64,000 nt of DNA, taken from contig NZ_JAADJT010000003.1 in the NCBI RefSeq assembly GCF_011090165.1, positions 186,001 through 250,000 on the forward strand. The letters run 5' to 3'. Below are positions 27,847 to 36,661 of this stretch, one piece after another (the first letter of the stretch is position 1; every line of letters begins with the position of its first letter). A program made the translations under genes and the position numbers. A model generated the notes under the pieces. That model had not been told where the DNA came from. It searched no databases and saw only the letters and a list, made by a program, of their open reading frames with translations. The DNA comes from Duganella aceris. Its GTDB lineage: Bacteria > Pseudomonadota > Gammaproteobacteria > Burkholderiales > Burkholderiaceae_D.

Positions 27847-28686
27847 ATGGATACCATGACCCTGAGCCAGGCCCTGAGCCAACTGGACATCAACTCGTCC
27901 GTGTTCGACGCGGTGGAAGTCGACGGCGCCTGGTCGCCCGACGGCGCCGACGGCGGCGAGGCGACGCTGTTGATCGTGCTGCGCGGCAGCGGCACCATCA
28001 CGCTGGGAGACACGGCGCTGCCGGTGCGCGCCGGCCAGCTGTGGCTGGTCGACGGCGCGCGGCCGCCGGCGCTGACGGCCGCCCCCGACGGCGACGGCCT
28101 GGCGGTCGCCACCGGGCTGCTGCGGGTCAACCTGTTGGATGGGCGCAGCATGTTCGACTTCATTCCGACGCCGCACATGCACGACGCCGCCGGCACCGAG
28201 CTGTTCACCGGTGCCATCCCGGAGCTGCTGCGCGAGTCGGCGCTGGGCGGGCCGGGCTCGGACGCGATCGTGGTGTGCCTGATCCGCCGCCTGGTGACGG
28301 TGCTGGTGCGCGACGCCTGGCCGGAACAGCAGCAGATCCCGTCGGCGCGGATCAGTACGCAGGGGCAGCAATTCCAGAAGATCGTCGACCTGATGCACAA
28401 GGATCCGGCGCGCCGCTACACGCTGGACAATCTGGCGCAGGCGACCGGCATGAGCCGCACCGTGTTTCACCGCACCTTCAGCGAGACCTACGGCAGCTCG
28501 CCGCTGACGCTGTTAAGAAAAATCCGCCTGAAGAAGGCGGAGTTGTTGTTGCGGCAGACCGACATGCCGATCAAGACCATCGCCTCCCGGCTCGGCTACC
28601 AGAGCCGCAGCCACTTCTGGCAAACGTTCAAGGACGCCAACGGTGTGGATCCCGAACGCTACCGCCAACTCCGGGGTCAGAGCTAA
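27847..28686 (+). CDS. AraC-family transcriptional regulator
   Basis: 279 residues. The N-terminal cupin domain contains GTITLGDTALPVRAGQLWLV. The C-terminal helix-turn-helix pair includes YTLDNLAQATGMSRTVFHRTF and IASRLGYQSRSHFWQTFK. Divergently placed from the exported hydrolase (125 bases), so it probably regulates that gene. Its last five codons and stop (LRGQS then TAA) lie inside palindrome copy 2, so the repeat supplies the natural end of the reading frame. Confidence 0.9.
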   Translation: MDTMTLSQALSQLDINSSVFDAVEVDGAWSPDGADGGEATLLIVLRGSGTITLGDTALPVRAGQLWLVDGARPPALTAAPDGDGLAVATGLLRVNLLDGRSMFDFIPTPHMHDAAGTELFTGAIPELLRESALGGPGSDAIVVCLIRRLVTVLVRDAWPEQQQIPSARISTQGQQFQKIVDLMHKDPARRYTLDNLAQATGMSRTVFHRTFSETYGSSPLTLLRKIRLKKAELLLRQTDMPIKTIASRLGYQSRSHFWQTFKDANGVDPERYRQLRGQS

Positions 28687-28759
28687 AAACTGGACACGGG
28701 CTCGACCGTAGCGTGCGCTACGGTCGAGCCCGTGTCCAGTTTTTAGCTCTGACCCCGGA
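28670..28759. repeat. 90-bp near-perfect palindrome, copy 2
   Basis: Same 43-base arms as copy 1 (28670-28712 and 28717-28759) with loop GTGC instead of CTGC. It overlaps the last codons of the AraC gene and ends eight bases before the stop of the convergent HemS-like gene. Confidence 0.97.
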
Positions 28760-28767
28760 GTATCAGG

Positions 28768-29919
28768 TCATTTCAGCGCGGCGGTCAGGTCGGTCCAGGT
28801 TTGCGGCTGCGGCTTGTTGCGCTCGCGTACGCCGAAGAAGCTCACCACCAGCTCGCCGTTCTTGTCGAAGAACTCCACCGACGTCACGCCGGCGCGCTTG
28901 ATCACGTAGCCGCCGCTGAACGCGCTGTCGCGCAGATGCAGGTTGAACTCGGGATCGAGCACGTTGAACCAGCCACCCGCTTCCATTACTTTCACCACCT
29001 TGCCGCTGTAGATCTGGATCACCGATTCGTTGCCGAGGAAGGCCATGATGTCGAGTTTTTGCCGGGCCGATTCCTCCAGTAACTGCCGCACAGCTTGCGG
29101 TCCGATCCGCTGCGCTGCGCCCGCCGGCGCCAGCCGCATCGCTTGCTCGCGCGAGACGCCGAACTCGCCCAGCAGCCGGTTGAACTGGTGCACGTCGGTC
29201 AGCTCGCTCCACGCCAGCTGGAATTCTTTGACGTCGATCGCGCTGTCCGGTTTCTCGGCCGCCTTGGCCGGGGCCGCCGTCACCTTCAAGTCGGCGCTCT
29301 GCTCCGGATTGCGGTAATCGGCCACCAGTTGGTCGAACACCGCCACCCCGGCCTCGCTCTTGACGTACAGCTTGTGCGCGGCGTTGCCGTGCGTGTCGAA
29401 GAATTGCAGGCTGCGCGAGACCACGCCGTCTTTGCCCGGCTGGACCACGGCGAACGCGTACCGCCAGTTCTTGAACGTGAAGCGCAGGTCGATCTCGCCG
29501 CCCAGGTAGCCGCCGGCGATGTTGCGCAGCCGCGCTTCGCGTTCCTTTTCCTTGTCGGCGTCCAGGCCGACGATCTCTTCCTGCGGCTTCAACCGGGTCG
29601 CGACGCCGGTGCGCTCCAGCACGCCGTTTTCATTGCGCGTCAGCGCCATCACGGTGCCCAGGTCCAGTGCGCGGCGCATGATTTCTCGTGGTACGTTGTC
29701 GCCTTCCTTCAGCCGCGTGACGGTCTTGCCGATGCCGTTGGCGGCCAGCAGTTCCGCCTCCGACACATTCAGCGTCTTGGCGGCGTCGCGCAGTTGCAGC
29801 TTCGGCTGCTCGGCGCGCAGCGCGTCGTAGCGTTCGGCCAGCGTGGCGGCGCCGGCCGGCAGCGCGGTCAGCAGCAAGGCGCCGGTCAGCGCCAGGGCGA
29901 ATCGGTGTTGAGCTTTCAT
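28768..29919 (-). CDS. HemS/HmuS-like haem-handling protein with signal peptide
   Basis: 383 residues. Two tandem copies of the ChuX/HutX-like fold, typical of HemS/ChuS, can be followed (LAERYDALRAEQPKLQLRDAA in the first half; WSELTDVHQFNRLLGEFGVS in the second), with the conserved SLQFFDTHGNAAHKLYVK and NVLDPEFNLHLRD segments. Family members bind haem and degrade or traffic it in the cytoplasm. Here the first 24 residues (FALALTGALLLTALPAGAA) form a clear Sec signal, implying a periplasmic protein. It starts ten bases after the haem receptor stop. Confidence 0.88.
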   Translation of the reverse strand: MKAQHRFALALTGALLLTALPAGAATLAERYDALRAEQPKLQLRDAAKTLNVSEAELLAANGIGKTVTRLKEGDNVPREIMRRALDLGTVMALTRNENGVLERTGVATRLKPQEEIVGLDADKEKEREARLRNIAGGYLGGEIDLRFTFKNWRYAFAVVQPGKDGVVSRSLQFFDTHGNAAHKLYVKSEAGVAVFDQLVADYRNPEQSADLKVTAAPAKAAEKPDSAIDVKEFQLAWSELTDVHQFNRLLGEFGVSREQAMRLAPAGAAQRIGPQAVRQLLEESARQKLDIMAFLGNESVIQIYSGKVVKVMEAGGWFNVLDPEFNLHLRDSAFSGGYVIKRAGVTSVEFFDKNGELVVSFFGVRERNKPQPQTWTDLTAALK

Positions 29920-29929
29920 GGTGGTCTCC

Positions 29930-32275
29930 TTAATAAATCACTTTGATGTTGACCGCGTAATTGCGGCCGGGACGGGACATGCGTTCGATGTCGGCGATGG
30001 TGGCGACGCTGCTGGCCGGCGCCAGGCTGCGCGCCGAGGCGTAGTCCCAATACTTTTTGTCGCCGATGTTGTAGACGCCGGCGCTGATCGCGGCGTGCTT
30101 GCCGATGTTCCAGTAAGCGGTCAGGTCGAAGGTGGTGTAGCCGGGCACCGCGAAGCGCGGCGTGGTGACGCCGCCGATCACGTCGCTCTGCGCTTGCTTG
30201 TCGCGCACCGTGCTGAAGGTGAACGCGGCGCCGCCGCGCAAGCCCGGATCGTCGTAGGCGAAGCTGGCGTTGGCCTTGTACGGCTGCACCGAGACCAGTT
30301 CGCTGGACTGGCCGGTCAGCGCGTTTTCCGCCGAGCCGCGCGAGATGCCGGCCGCCAGCGCGACGCTGTAGCCCTTCATCCGCGACAGCCACTGGCCCAG
30401 CGCGAAGCTGCTGCTCAGCTCGCCGCCCCAGGTCTTGGCCTTGGCCAGGTTGACCGGCCGGAACAGGCCTTGCGTGATGGTCGGGTAGTTGACCGGGTCG
30501 GCCGGCTGCGCGGCGTATTCGATGAAGTTGCTGTAGTTGGTGTGGAACAGTGCGAAACTGAAGTTCAGGCCCGGCGTCGGTTCGCCCTTCAGGCCCAGCT
30601 CGACGGCGTTCCCGGTTTCCTTTTTCAGCGCCGGATTGCCCAGCACCGCGTAGCCGTTGCCGGCGCCGGTGTAGCTGAAGGAGTCGTAGCTGCCGGTACG
30701 CTCGGCCACGGTCGGCAGGCGCGTGCCACGGCTGTACTGCGCGTAGCCGTTGAAATGCGGCGCCAGCTCGACCGACAGGTTCACGCTCGGCGTCAGGTAG
30801 GACTCGGTCTCCTCCTTGATTTCCCTGGCGGCGGCCGGCACGGCGACCACGTAGCCGGCCAGGTTTTGCGGCGTCATCTTGCGGTGCTCGCCACGCAGGC
30901 CGGGCGTCAAGGTGAACTGCCGGCCGCCCAGCGCGAAGCCGAACTCGCCGCGCAGGTAGGCGGCGTATTTGTCGGTGTCCATGTCGACCATGCGGTTCTT
31001 GACCGTGATCTGGTGCGCGCCGGTGCGGGTGACGGTGCGGTCCTCCAGCCACGGACGGCGGGCGTCGAGCTGTTCGTAGCTGATGCCGTAGGACAGCAGG
31101 CTGTTCGGACTGAGCTGTTTGGTGGCGTCCACCGCGATGCCCTTGTTGTCGTTGTAGAAGCCGGTGCTGATGTGGCGGGTGTAGGGCTGGCCGCCGCTGA
31201 CGTAGGCGGCGTCGGTGATATCCACCACTTCGGATTTCTGCGAGTACAGCAGCGTGTCCAGCGTGTCGAACAAGCTGCCGTCGCTCGGCGTGTACTGGTA
31301 GCCGACACTGTAGCGGGTGCGCTTGGTGTTGGAATTCTGCAGCGCGCCTTCCGGGTACAAGGCGCTGGTCTTGTTGGCGTAGATGCGGTCGTGCTCGGCC
31401 TGGTAGCTGTCGATGGTGAAGTTGAGCTTGTGGCCCGGGGCGAAGCTCCAGTTCAGCTTGGCCAGCACGGCGTCGGAATCCCAGTCGTCCGGATTCAGCG
31501 GCACGGTGCTCAGGCTGTCGGAACCGGTGCCGGAGCGGTGCACGGCGACGATCAGCGCCTTGACCTGCTCGCCGAGGGTGGTGGCGGCGGTGATCGCGTG
31601 CATGTTGGCCGAGCGGTCCGAGACGCGGCCGAATTTGTACTCGCCGTACAGATTGCGCGAGCCGTTCAGGTAGTCTTCCGGCGCCTTGGTGACGAAGGAG
31701 ACCGAGCCGCCCAGGCCCGGTGTGCCGGGGCCGGCCGGACTGGCGCCGGAGCCGATGCGCACTTCGCGGAAGGTTTCGGGGTCGAAGTATTCGCGGCCGA
31801 CGCCAAAGCCGTTGGTGGTGTTGCCGTCCGGCTTGGGCGCGGCGTCCGGCAGCGAGATGCCGTCCAGCTCCAGGCTGACGCGGTTGCCTTCGACGCCGCG
31901 AATGTTGAAGCCGGTGTTGCCGGCGCCATCCCAGACGTTGCCGCTGCCGCTGGCCGCCGCCGGCACGCTGACCAGCGGCGAATAGCGGGCGATGTTGGCC
32001 ATGTCGACCGCGCTGTTCTGTTGCAGCTGCTCGGCGCCGATGACGGTGCTGCTGCCGTGGCGCGACGAGGCGGCGTCATCGCGCCGCGCCTTGACCAGGA
32101 TCTCGGACAGCTCCAGCGATGATTTGGCCGGCACTTCCTGCGCGACGGCGGGCAGCGCGGCGGCCAGCATGGCGAGCAGCGCCGATTGCACGGCCACGCC
32201 CATCAGGCGCGGACGCGGGGCGTGTGGGAACGAAGGCGCGGCGGTATGCCGGGCGCCGGATGAAGTAGCGGCCAT
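29930..32275 (-). CDS. TonB-dependent haem/haemoglobin receptor
   Basis: 781 residues. Plug domain: EILVKARRDDAASSRHGSS, NTGFNIRGVEGNRVSLELDG and GTPGLGGSVSFVTKAPED. Barrel: haem-receptor-like segments YSRGTRLPTVAERTGS and the NPALKKETG stretch, ending KVIY. A long N-terminal region of about 25 residues precedes the hydrophobic signal core (MGVAVQSALLAMLAAALPAVAQ), so a start at that ATG is possible. Haem as ligand is inferred from the HemS-like partner and the upstream Fur box. No TonB or hmuTUV genes are nearby. Confidence 0.9.
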   Translation of the reverse strand: MAATSSGARHTAAPSFPHAPRPRLMGVAVQSALLAMLAAALPAVAQEVPAKSSLELSEILVKARRDDAASSRHGSSTVIGAEQLQQNSAVDMANIARYSPLVSVPAAASGSGNVWDGAGNTGFNIRGVEGNRVSLELDGISLPDAAPKPDGNTTNGFGVGREYFDPETFREVRIGSGASPAGPGTPGLGGSVSFVTKAPEDYLNGSRNLYGEYKFGRVSDRSANMHAITAATTLGEQVKALIVAVHRSGTGSDSLSTVPLNPDDWDSDAVLAKLNWSFAPGHKLNFTIDSYQAEHDRIYANKTSALYPEGALQNSNTKRTRYSVGYQYTPSDGSLFDTLDTLLYSQKSEVVDITDAAYVSGGQPYTRHISTGFYNDNKGIAVDATKQLSPNSLLSYGISYEQLDARRPWLEDRTVTRTGAHQITVKNRMVDMDTDKYAAYLRGEFGFALGGRQFTLTPGLRGEHRKMTPQNLAGYVVAVPAAAREIKEETESYLTPSVNLSVELAPHFNGYAQYSRGTRLPTVAERTGSYDSFSYTGAGNGYAVLGNPALKKETGNAVELGLKGEPTPGLNFSFALFHTNYSNFIEYAAQPADPVNYPTITQGLFRPVNLAKAKTWGGELSSSFALGQWLSRMKGYSVALAAGISRGSAENALTGQSSELVSVQPYKANASFAYDDPGLRGGAAFTFSTVRDKQAQSDVIGGVTTPRFAVPGYTTFDLTAYWNIGKHAAISAGVYNIGDKKYWDYASARSLAPASSVATIADIERMSRPGRNYAVNIKVIY

Positions 32276-32351
32276 AGGATTCCAAGAGAGAGTAGTTGAA
32301 CAGCTGGCTCTCGAAACCTACGGCGATTGCTGGCAAAAACGCCATCTTAAC

Positions 32352-32370
32352 AATAATGATTCTCATTTAC
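32352..32370 (-). promoter_or_regulatory. Fur box upstream of the haem receptor
   Basis: AATAATGATTCTCATTTAC matches the 19-bp Fur consensus GATAATGATAATCATTATC at 14 positions, including both TGAT/TCAT cores. It is 77 bases upstream of the receptor start and fits iron-repressed expression. Confidence 0.8.
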
Positions 32371-32396
32371 AAGATCTAAATGAGGATCGTCCCGGC

Positions 32397-32927
32397 CTAG
32401 CCCGCCAGGTAATTGTTCTTGACCCGGACGTAGTGCTCGGCCGAATACTTCAGATAGGCGATCTCCTCAGGCGTGAGCGCCCGCACCTTCACCGCCGGAC
32501 GGCCGACGTACAAGAAGCCGCTCTCCAGCACTTTGCCCGGCGGGACCAGGCTGCCGGCGCCGATCATCACGCGGTCGGGCACCACCACGTCGTCCATCAG
32601 GATGGTGCCCATGCCGATCAGGCACTCGTTGCCGATGGTGCAGCCGTGCAGCAGCGCCGAGTGGCCGATAGTGACGTAGTCGCCGATGATCAGCGGCGAG
32701 CCGTCCGGCCGGGCCGGGTTCTTGTGCGCCACGTGGCCCATGGCGAAGTCCTGGATGTTGCTGCAATCGCCGATGACGATGCGGTTGACGTCGCCGCGCA
32801 GCACGGTGTTGCACCACACCGAGCAATCGCGGCCCAGCGTGACATCGCCGATCACCTGCGCCGACGGATGCAGGTACAGGCCGTCGCCGGCGACGGGGCT
32901 GGTGTTGAGGTAGGAAGACAGCGGCAT
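32397..32927 (-). CDS. Gamma-carbonic-anhydrase-like protein (second paralogue)
   Basis: 176 residues. Left-handed beta-helix repeats: IGDVTLGRDCSVWCNTVLRG, IGDCSNIQDF, IGDYVTIGHSALLHGCTIGN. The likely zinc His residues occur in GHVAH, IGHS and LHGC. Distinct from the copy at 20390: the loop KNPARPDGSP is inserted. Its start is five bases after the glutathione S-transferase stop. Confidence 0.9.
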   Translation of the reverse strand: MPLSSYLNTSPVAGDGLYLHPSAQVIGDVTLGRDCSVWCNTVLRGDVNRIVIGDCSNIQDFAMGHVAHKNPARPDGSPLIIGDYVTIGHSALLHGCTIGNECLIGMGTILMDDVVVPDRVMIGAGSLVPPGKVLESGFLYVGRPAVKVRALTPEEIAYLKYSAEHYVRVKNNYLAG

Positions 32928-32932
32928 TGCGT

Positions 32933-33571
32933 TTATTCTTTCACGGGGTAGGTGCCGGCGCCGTGCGGCGCGGCCTGGAATTCGGGCAGCGCTTCGGCCT
33001 GGCGCGAGTAGTCGGCCAGCGCGGGATACGCGGCGGCGCCGGCCACGTCCGGCAGCATGTGCTGGATGAAGTGCCAGGTGACCGCGATCATCACCCCGGC
33101 CGGCGGCATGGCGGCGCTGCTCGCGTCCAGCGGCTGCTGCTTGAGCGCGGCCTCCAGCAGATCGAGCGCGGCCAGCAGTTGCGCGCTGACGCGGCTCAGC
33201 CACGGCTGGTGCAGCTTCTCCGGCGGGCGGACGTTGTGTTCGTAGACGACCTGCACCGCCTTGTCGCAGGCGGCCAGCGCCAGGCCCAGCAGATGCTGCG
33301 AACGCAGCAGCTCGCGCGGCATGGTCGGCGTGCGGCGCGCGGTCGGCATGGCGATGAATTCGGCGTATTGCAGGATCACGGTCGAGTCCATCAACAGCGT
33401 GCCGTCGTCGGCCAGCAGGGTCGGCGCCTTGACCACCGGATTGAGGTGCTTGAATTGCTCGAAGGTGCTGAACACCGACAGCGATTGATGCTCGAAGGGC
33501 AGCCCCAGCATCTGCAACGAGACCGCGACGCGGCGGACATAAGGGGAATCGAGCATGCCGATCAGTTTCAT
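32933..33571 (-). CDS. Glutathione S-transferase family protein
   Basis: 212 residues. The N-terminal thioredoxin-like domain (MKLIGMLDSPYVRRVAVSLQ, with Ser9 as candidate catalytic residue) has the cis-Pro region VVKAPTLL and the glutathione-binding DSTVILQY. A helical C-terminal domain follows. GGAG precedes the ATG. It is one of a run of small metabolic genes transcribed together. Confidence 0.92.
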   Translation of the reverse strand: MKLIGMLDSPYVRRVAVSLQMLGLPFEHQSLSVFSTFEQFKHLNPVVKAPTLLADDGTLLMDSTVILQYAEFIAMPTARRTPTMPRELLRSQHLLGLALAACDKAVQVVYEHNVRPPEKLHQPWLSRVSAQLLAALDLLEAALKQQPLDASSAAMPPAGVMIAVTWHFIQHMLPDVAGAAAYPALADYSRQAEALPEFQAAPHGAGTYPVKE

Positions 33572-33582
33572 TTGCTTCTCCG

Positions 33583-34278
33583 TTATTGGGTGAGCGCCCA
33601 TTCCGCCGCCTTGCCGGCGTGGATGGCGGTGGTGTCGAACAGCGGCACGGCGGCGTCCTGTTGCGCCACCAGCAGTGAGATTTCGGTGCAGCCGAGGATG
33701 ATCGCCTGCGCGCCTTGCGCCACCAGGCCGGCGATGATGCGGCGGTACTCGTCGCGCGAGGCGTCGACGATGCTGCCGAGGCACAGCTCCTCGTAGATGA
33801 TGCGGTGCACGATGTCGCGGTCGGCCTGGTCCGGCACCACCACCTCCAGCCCGTGTCGCTCGCGCAAGCGGTCCTTGTAGAACGCCTGCTCCATCGTGAA
33901 GCGGGTGCCGAGCAGGCCGATCTTGCCGAAGCCGGCGCGCTTGATTTCGTCGGCGGTCGGGTCGGCGATGTGGAACAGCGGGATCGTCACCGCCGCCTCG
34001 ATCGCCGGCGCGACCTTGTGCATGGTGTTGGTGCACAACACCAGGAAATCGGCGCCGGCCGCCTGCAGCGAACGCGCCGCGTCGGCCAGCAGCGCGCCGG
34101 CCGCGTCCCAGTCGCCGGCGTGCTGCAGGCGCTCGACCTCGTGGAAGTCGACGCTGTACAGCACCACCTTGGCCGAATGCAGCCCGCCCAGGTGCCGCTT
34201 GACCGTCTCGTTGACCTGACGGTAGTACGGCACCGTCGATTCCCAGCTCATGCCGCCTATCAGTCCTATGGTTTTCAA
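33583..34278 (-). CDS. Aspartate/glutamate racemase family protein (TTG start)
   Basis: 231 residues. The two catalytic cysteines are visible in FLVLCTNTMHK and IILGCTEISLL, and the opening KTIGLIGGMSWEST is typical of the YgeA/RacX type. No ATG is placed sensibly: an AGGAG site sits five bases before a TTG that gives LKTIGLIGG, so TTG at 34278 is the chosen start. Substrate specificity among acidic or broad amino acids is unknown. Confidence 0.9.
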   Translation of the reverse strand: MKTIGLIGGMSWESTVPYYRQVNETVKRHLGGLHSAKVVLYSVDFHEVERLQHAGDWDAAGALLADAARSLQAAGADFLVLCTNTMHKVAPAIEAAVTIPLFHIADPTADEIKRAGFGKIGLLGTRFTMEQAFYKDRLRERHGLEVVVPDQADRDIVHRIIYEELCLGSIVDASRDEYRRIIAGLVAQGAQAIILGCTEISLLVAQQDAAVPLFDTTAIHAGKAAEWALTQ

Positions 34279-34286
34279 ACAATCTC

Positions 34287-34670
34287 CTATTGACGTGCGT
34301 AGCTGACGGTCAGCATCTCCCATTGATGGCCGTCGGGTTCATTCCAGTAGACGATGCTGCCGCCGTGCGCGCGATCGACCGCGTGGTCGACCGGGCCGTG
34401 CACCGCGCTGCGGTAGGCGATGCCGGCCGCCTGGATGCGGGCCAGGATGGCGTCGAACGCCTGCTGGTCCACGCGAAAGCAGCAGTGTATCAGGGGGATG
34501 GGCTCCGGCCACTGGTCGAAGTCGAAGGTCAGGCCGTCGTTGACGAACACCGCCGCGAACGGGCCGACGCTGGTGGGCGACCACGGCACGTCCAGCAGCT
34601 CGGCCAGCAACTTGGCCGCCGCCAGCTTGTCGCGCGCCGGCACCATCAGATGATCCAGTTGTATCGCCAT
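34287..34670 (-). CDS. VOC-superfamily (glyoxalase/dioxygenase fold) protein
   Basis: 127 residues, a single VOC module: LDHLMVPARDKLAAAKLL at the N terminus, IHCCFRV in the middle and GGSIVYWNEPDGHQWEMLT at the C terminus, with His and Glu at metal-ligand positions. Activity unknown. A second ATG-based start six codons upstream is less like the family. Confidence 0.87.
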   Translation of the reverse strand: MAIQLDHLMVPARDKLAAAKLLAELLDVPWSPTSVGPFAAVFVNDGLTFDFDQWPEPIPLIHCCFRVDQQAFDAILARIQAAGIAYRSAVHGPVDHAVDRAHGGSIVYWNEPDGHQWEMLTVSYARQ

Positions 34671-34700
34671 CGCAGCCTCCCTGAGCAAGCAGGGATGATT

Positions 34701-35156
34701 TTAGCGGCAAAAGCGGCGGATGTCGTTTTCGGCGGTTTGCAAATCGTTGGCGTCGATGGGCATGCCGTTGCTGTGGGCCAGCTTGTCGCTCTTGATGTCG
34801 CGCGCCAGGTCGCAGCGCGAGGCGTCGGTGTCGATCTTGCCGCCCCGGTAGGACGCCTGCTTCGGCGGCGTCTGCGCCGCCGGCGCGGCCGTGCGCGGAC
34901 GGTAGCCCGGCTGCATCAGCTTGTGCTGCTGCAGGCGGCGGAACTCGGCGTCGCGCTGCTGCCAGGTCGGGCCGGCCACGGCAGACGCCGCAGGGGGCGG
35001 CGGCGGCGCCACCTTCAGCTCGGCGACCTTGCCCTGCCCGGCCTGGAACTTGTTGTCGGTGTAGTTCACCACGCCCTTCTCGTCCACCCATTTGTAGACT
35101 TCGGCATGGCACAGCGGCGACAGCGCAAGCAAGACGGCGAGCAGTAGTTTCGGCAT
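34701..35156 (-). CDS. Exported DUF4124-domain protein
   Basis: 151 residues. Sec signal (MPKLLLAVLLALSPLCHA) followed directly by the DUF4124 signature EVYKWVDEKGVVNYTDN. A Pro/Ala linker and a C-terminal basic region with two Cys residues follow. Periplasmic, function unknown; common in Burkholderiales and gammaproteobacteria. Confidence 0.88.
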   Translation of the reverse strand: MPKLLLAVLLALSPLCHAEVYKWVDEKGVVNYTDNKFQAGQGKVAELKVAPPPPPAASAVAGPTWQQRDAEFRRLQQHKLMQPGYRPRTAAPAAQTPPKQASYRGGKIDTDASRCDLARDIKSDKLAHSNGMPIDANDLQTAENDIRRFCR

Positions 35157-35228
35157 GGATTTTTCGGATCGAAAAACGACCCGCCGATTCTACGGAAATT
35201 TTGCTATTACAAAACTATTGAATTGTCA

Positions 35229-36146
35229 CTAAGATTGCAATAAAACCCTCGCGCCGCGCGCCACCGCGCGCGACACCGCCATCACGTCCCAGTTGGTCAG
35301 GCGGATGCAGCCGTGCGACTGGGTCTTGCCGATCTTGCCCGGCTCGGGCGTGCCGTGGATGCCGTAGTGTTCGATGCTGAGGTCGATCCACGCCAGGCCG
35401 ACCGGATTGTTCGGCCCGGCCGCGATGCGCGCCTTGCCCTCGCCCGCCTTGGCGTCCCAGAACAATTTGGGGTTGTAGCGGTATTCGGGATTGGTGGCGA
35501 CGCCGCGCACCTGCCAGCTGCCCTCGGGCAGCGGATCGTGCTTGCTGCCGGTGCTGGCCGGGAACTGCGCGAACGGCATGCCGCCGGCGTCGAGCAGGGT
35601 CAGCGTGCCGTCCTTGGCGTCGACCAGGATAGACGCGGCTTTCGGCAGAGGTTTTCCGGCGGCCACATTGGGCACCATCAGCTTCTCGCCGGCGCGCTTC
35701 AGCGACTTGCCGGGATTCAAACGGCGCAGCAGCTCCGGGCTGCAATGGAATTTCTCGCCCAGCGCCTCGGCCAGGCTGGCGTAGGCCAGCGTCGGCAGTT
35801 TGGACTTGGCTGCCATGCCGGCCGGCACCTTGGCGTACGGGCCGGCGACATCCTGCGCGGTGATGGTGTAGACATCGAGCACCGGCGCCTGGTCCTGCGC
35901 CAGCAGCGCCCAGGTGGCGGCGTCGATCAGGCCGGTGACCGGCAACTGGTTCAGTTTCTGGAAGCCGCGTATCGCCTGGCGCAGATTGCTGCCATAGGAA
36001 GCGTCGATTTCTCCGGAAGAAAAGTGCGCGCGGTCGAGCAGCACCTGGGCCCGCAACACTTCGTCGCCGCGCGATTGCGGGCCGATCACCGGCGCCGCGT
36101 GCACACTGGCCGAGGCCAGCGCTACAGCAAATAAAAGAACTCTCAA
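35229..36146 (-). CDS. L,D-transpeptidase (YkuD) with peptidoglycan-binding domain
   Basis: 305 residues from a TTG start; signal peptide LLFAVALASASVHA. A PG-binding-1 module follows (LDRAHFSSGEIDASYGSNLR, AIRGFQKLNQLPVTGLID), then a LysM-like stretch (LGEKFHCSPELLRRLNPGK), and the catalytic YkuD domain with HGTPEP and the SHGCIRLTNWD active site (His and Cys). A periplasmic cross-linker of peptidoglycan or of lipoprotein to it. Confidence 0.92.
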   Translation of the reverse strand: MRVLLFAVALASASVHAAPVIGPQSRGDEVLRAQVLLDRAHFSSGEIDASYGSNLRQAIRGFQKLNQLPVTGLIDAATWALLAQDQAPVLDVYTITAQDVAGPYAKVPAGMAAKSKLPTLAYASLAEALGEKFHCSPELLRRLNPGKSLKRAGEKLMVPNVAAGKPLPKAASILVDAKDGTLTLLDAGGMPFAQFPASTGSKHDPLPEGSWQVRGVATNPEYRYNPKLFWDAKAGEGKARIAAGPNNPVGLAWIDLSIEHYGIHGTPEPGKIGKTQSHGCIRLTNWDVMAVSRAVARGARVLLQS

Positions 36147-36247
36147 GCAAAAATCCGAATCGTGGCGCGAAAACCTATTCTAGCGTATGCGCGTCCGATC
36201 GTTAGCGAGCCTATCGTGCCGCGCGCCCTCCCAGCCGGCGGCGGCGC

Positions 36248-36643
36248 TCAGGCGGTCAGCTGCTGCGCGACTTCCCAACTGTGGCCGGCGGTATCGACGA
36301 AGTTGGCGGTGCGCATATTCCATGGACGGTCGACCGGGCCGTTCAGCAACGTCACGCCGCGCTCGCGCAGCCGCGCGCAGACCGCGTCGACGTCCGGCAC
36401 CCAGATGCTGATCTGGAAACGCGAACCGGCCTCGCGCGGGGCCACGACGCCGGGCACGATGATCTCCGGCGCGTTCGCCACATGCAGCAGGTTGACGATC
36501 AGGTTGTCGAACCGCACGGCGACCGAGTTGGCGTCCTCGTACACGATCGGCACGCCGAACACATCCAGATAAAATGCCTTCGCCGATTGCAGGTCTTCGA
36601 CAAACAGGCTGATCGCACTGAGGTGGTTCAACGGCGTGGTCAT
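36248..36643 (-). CDS. VOC-superfamily protein (second copy in this region)
   Basis: 131 residues with the VOC opening LSAISLFVEDLQSAKAFYLD, metal-side residues in NLIVNLLHVA and the ending NFVDTAGHSWEVAQQL. Unrelated in detail to the copy at 34287. Function unknown. Confidence 0.88.
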   Translation of the reverse strand: MTTPLNHLSAISLFVEDLQSAKAFYLDVFGVPIVYEDANSVAVRFDNLIVNLLHVANAPEIIVPGVVAPREAGSRFQISIWVPDVDAVCARLRERGVTLLNGPVDRPWNMRTANFVDTAGHSWEVAQQLTA

Positions 36644-36661
36644 GTCTATCCTCCCGGGGTT

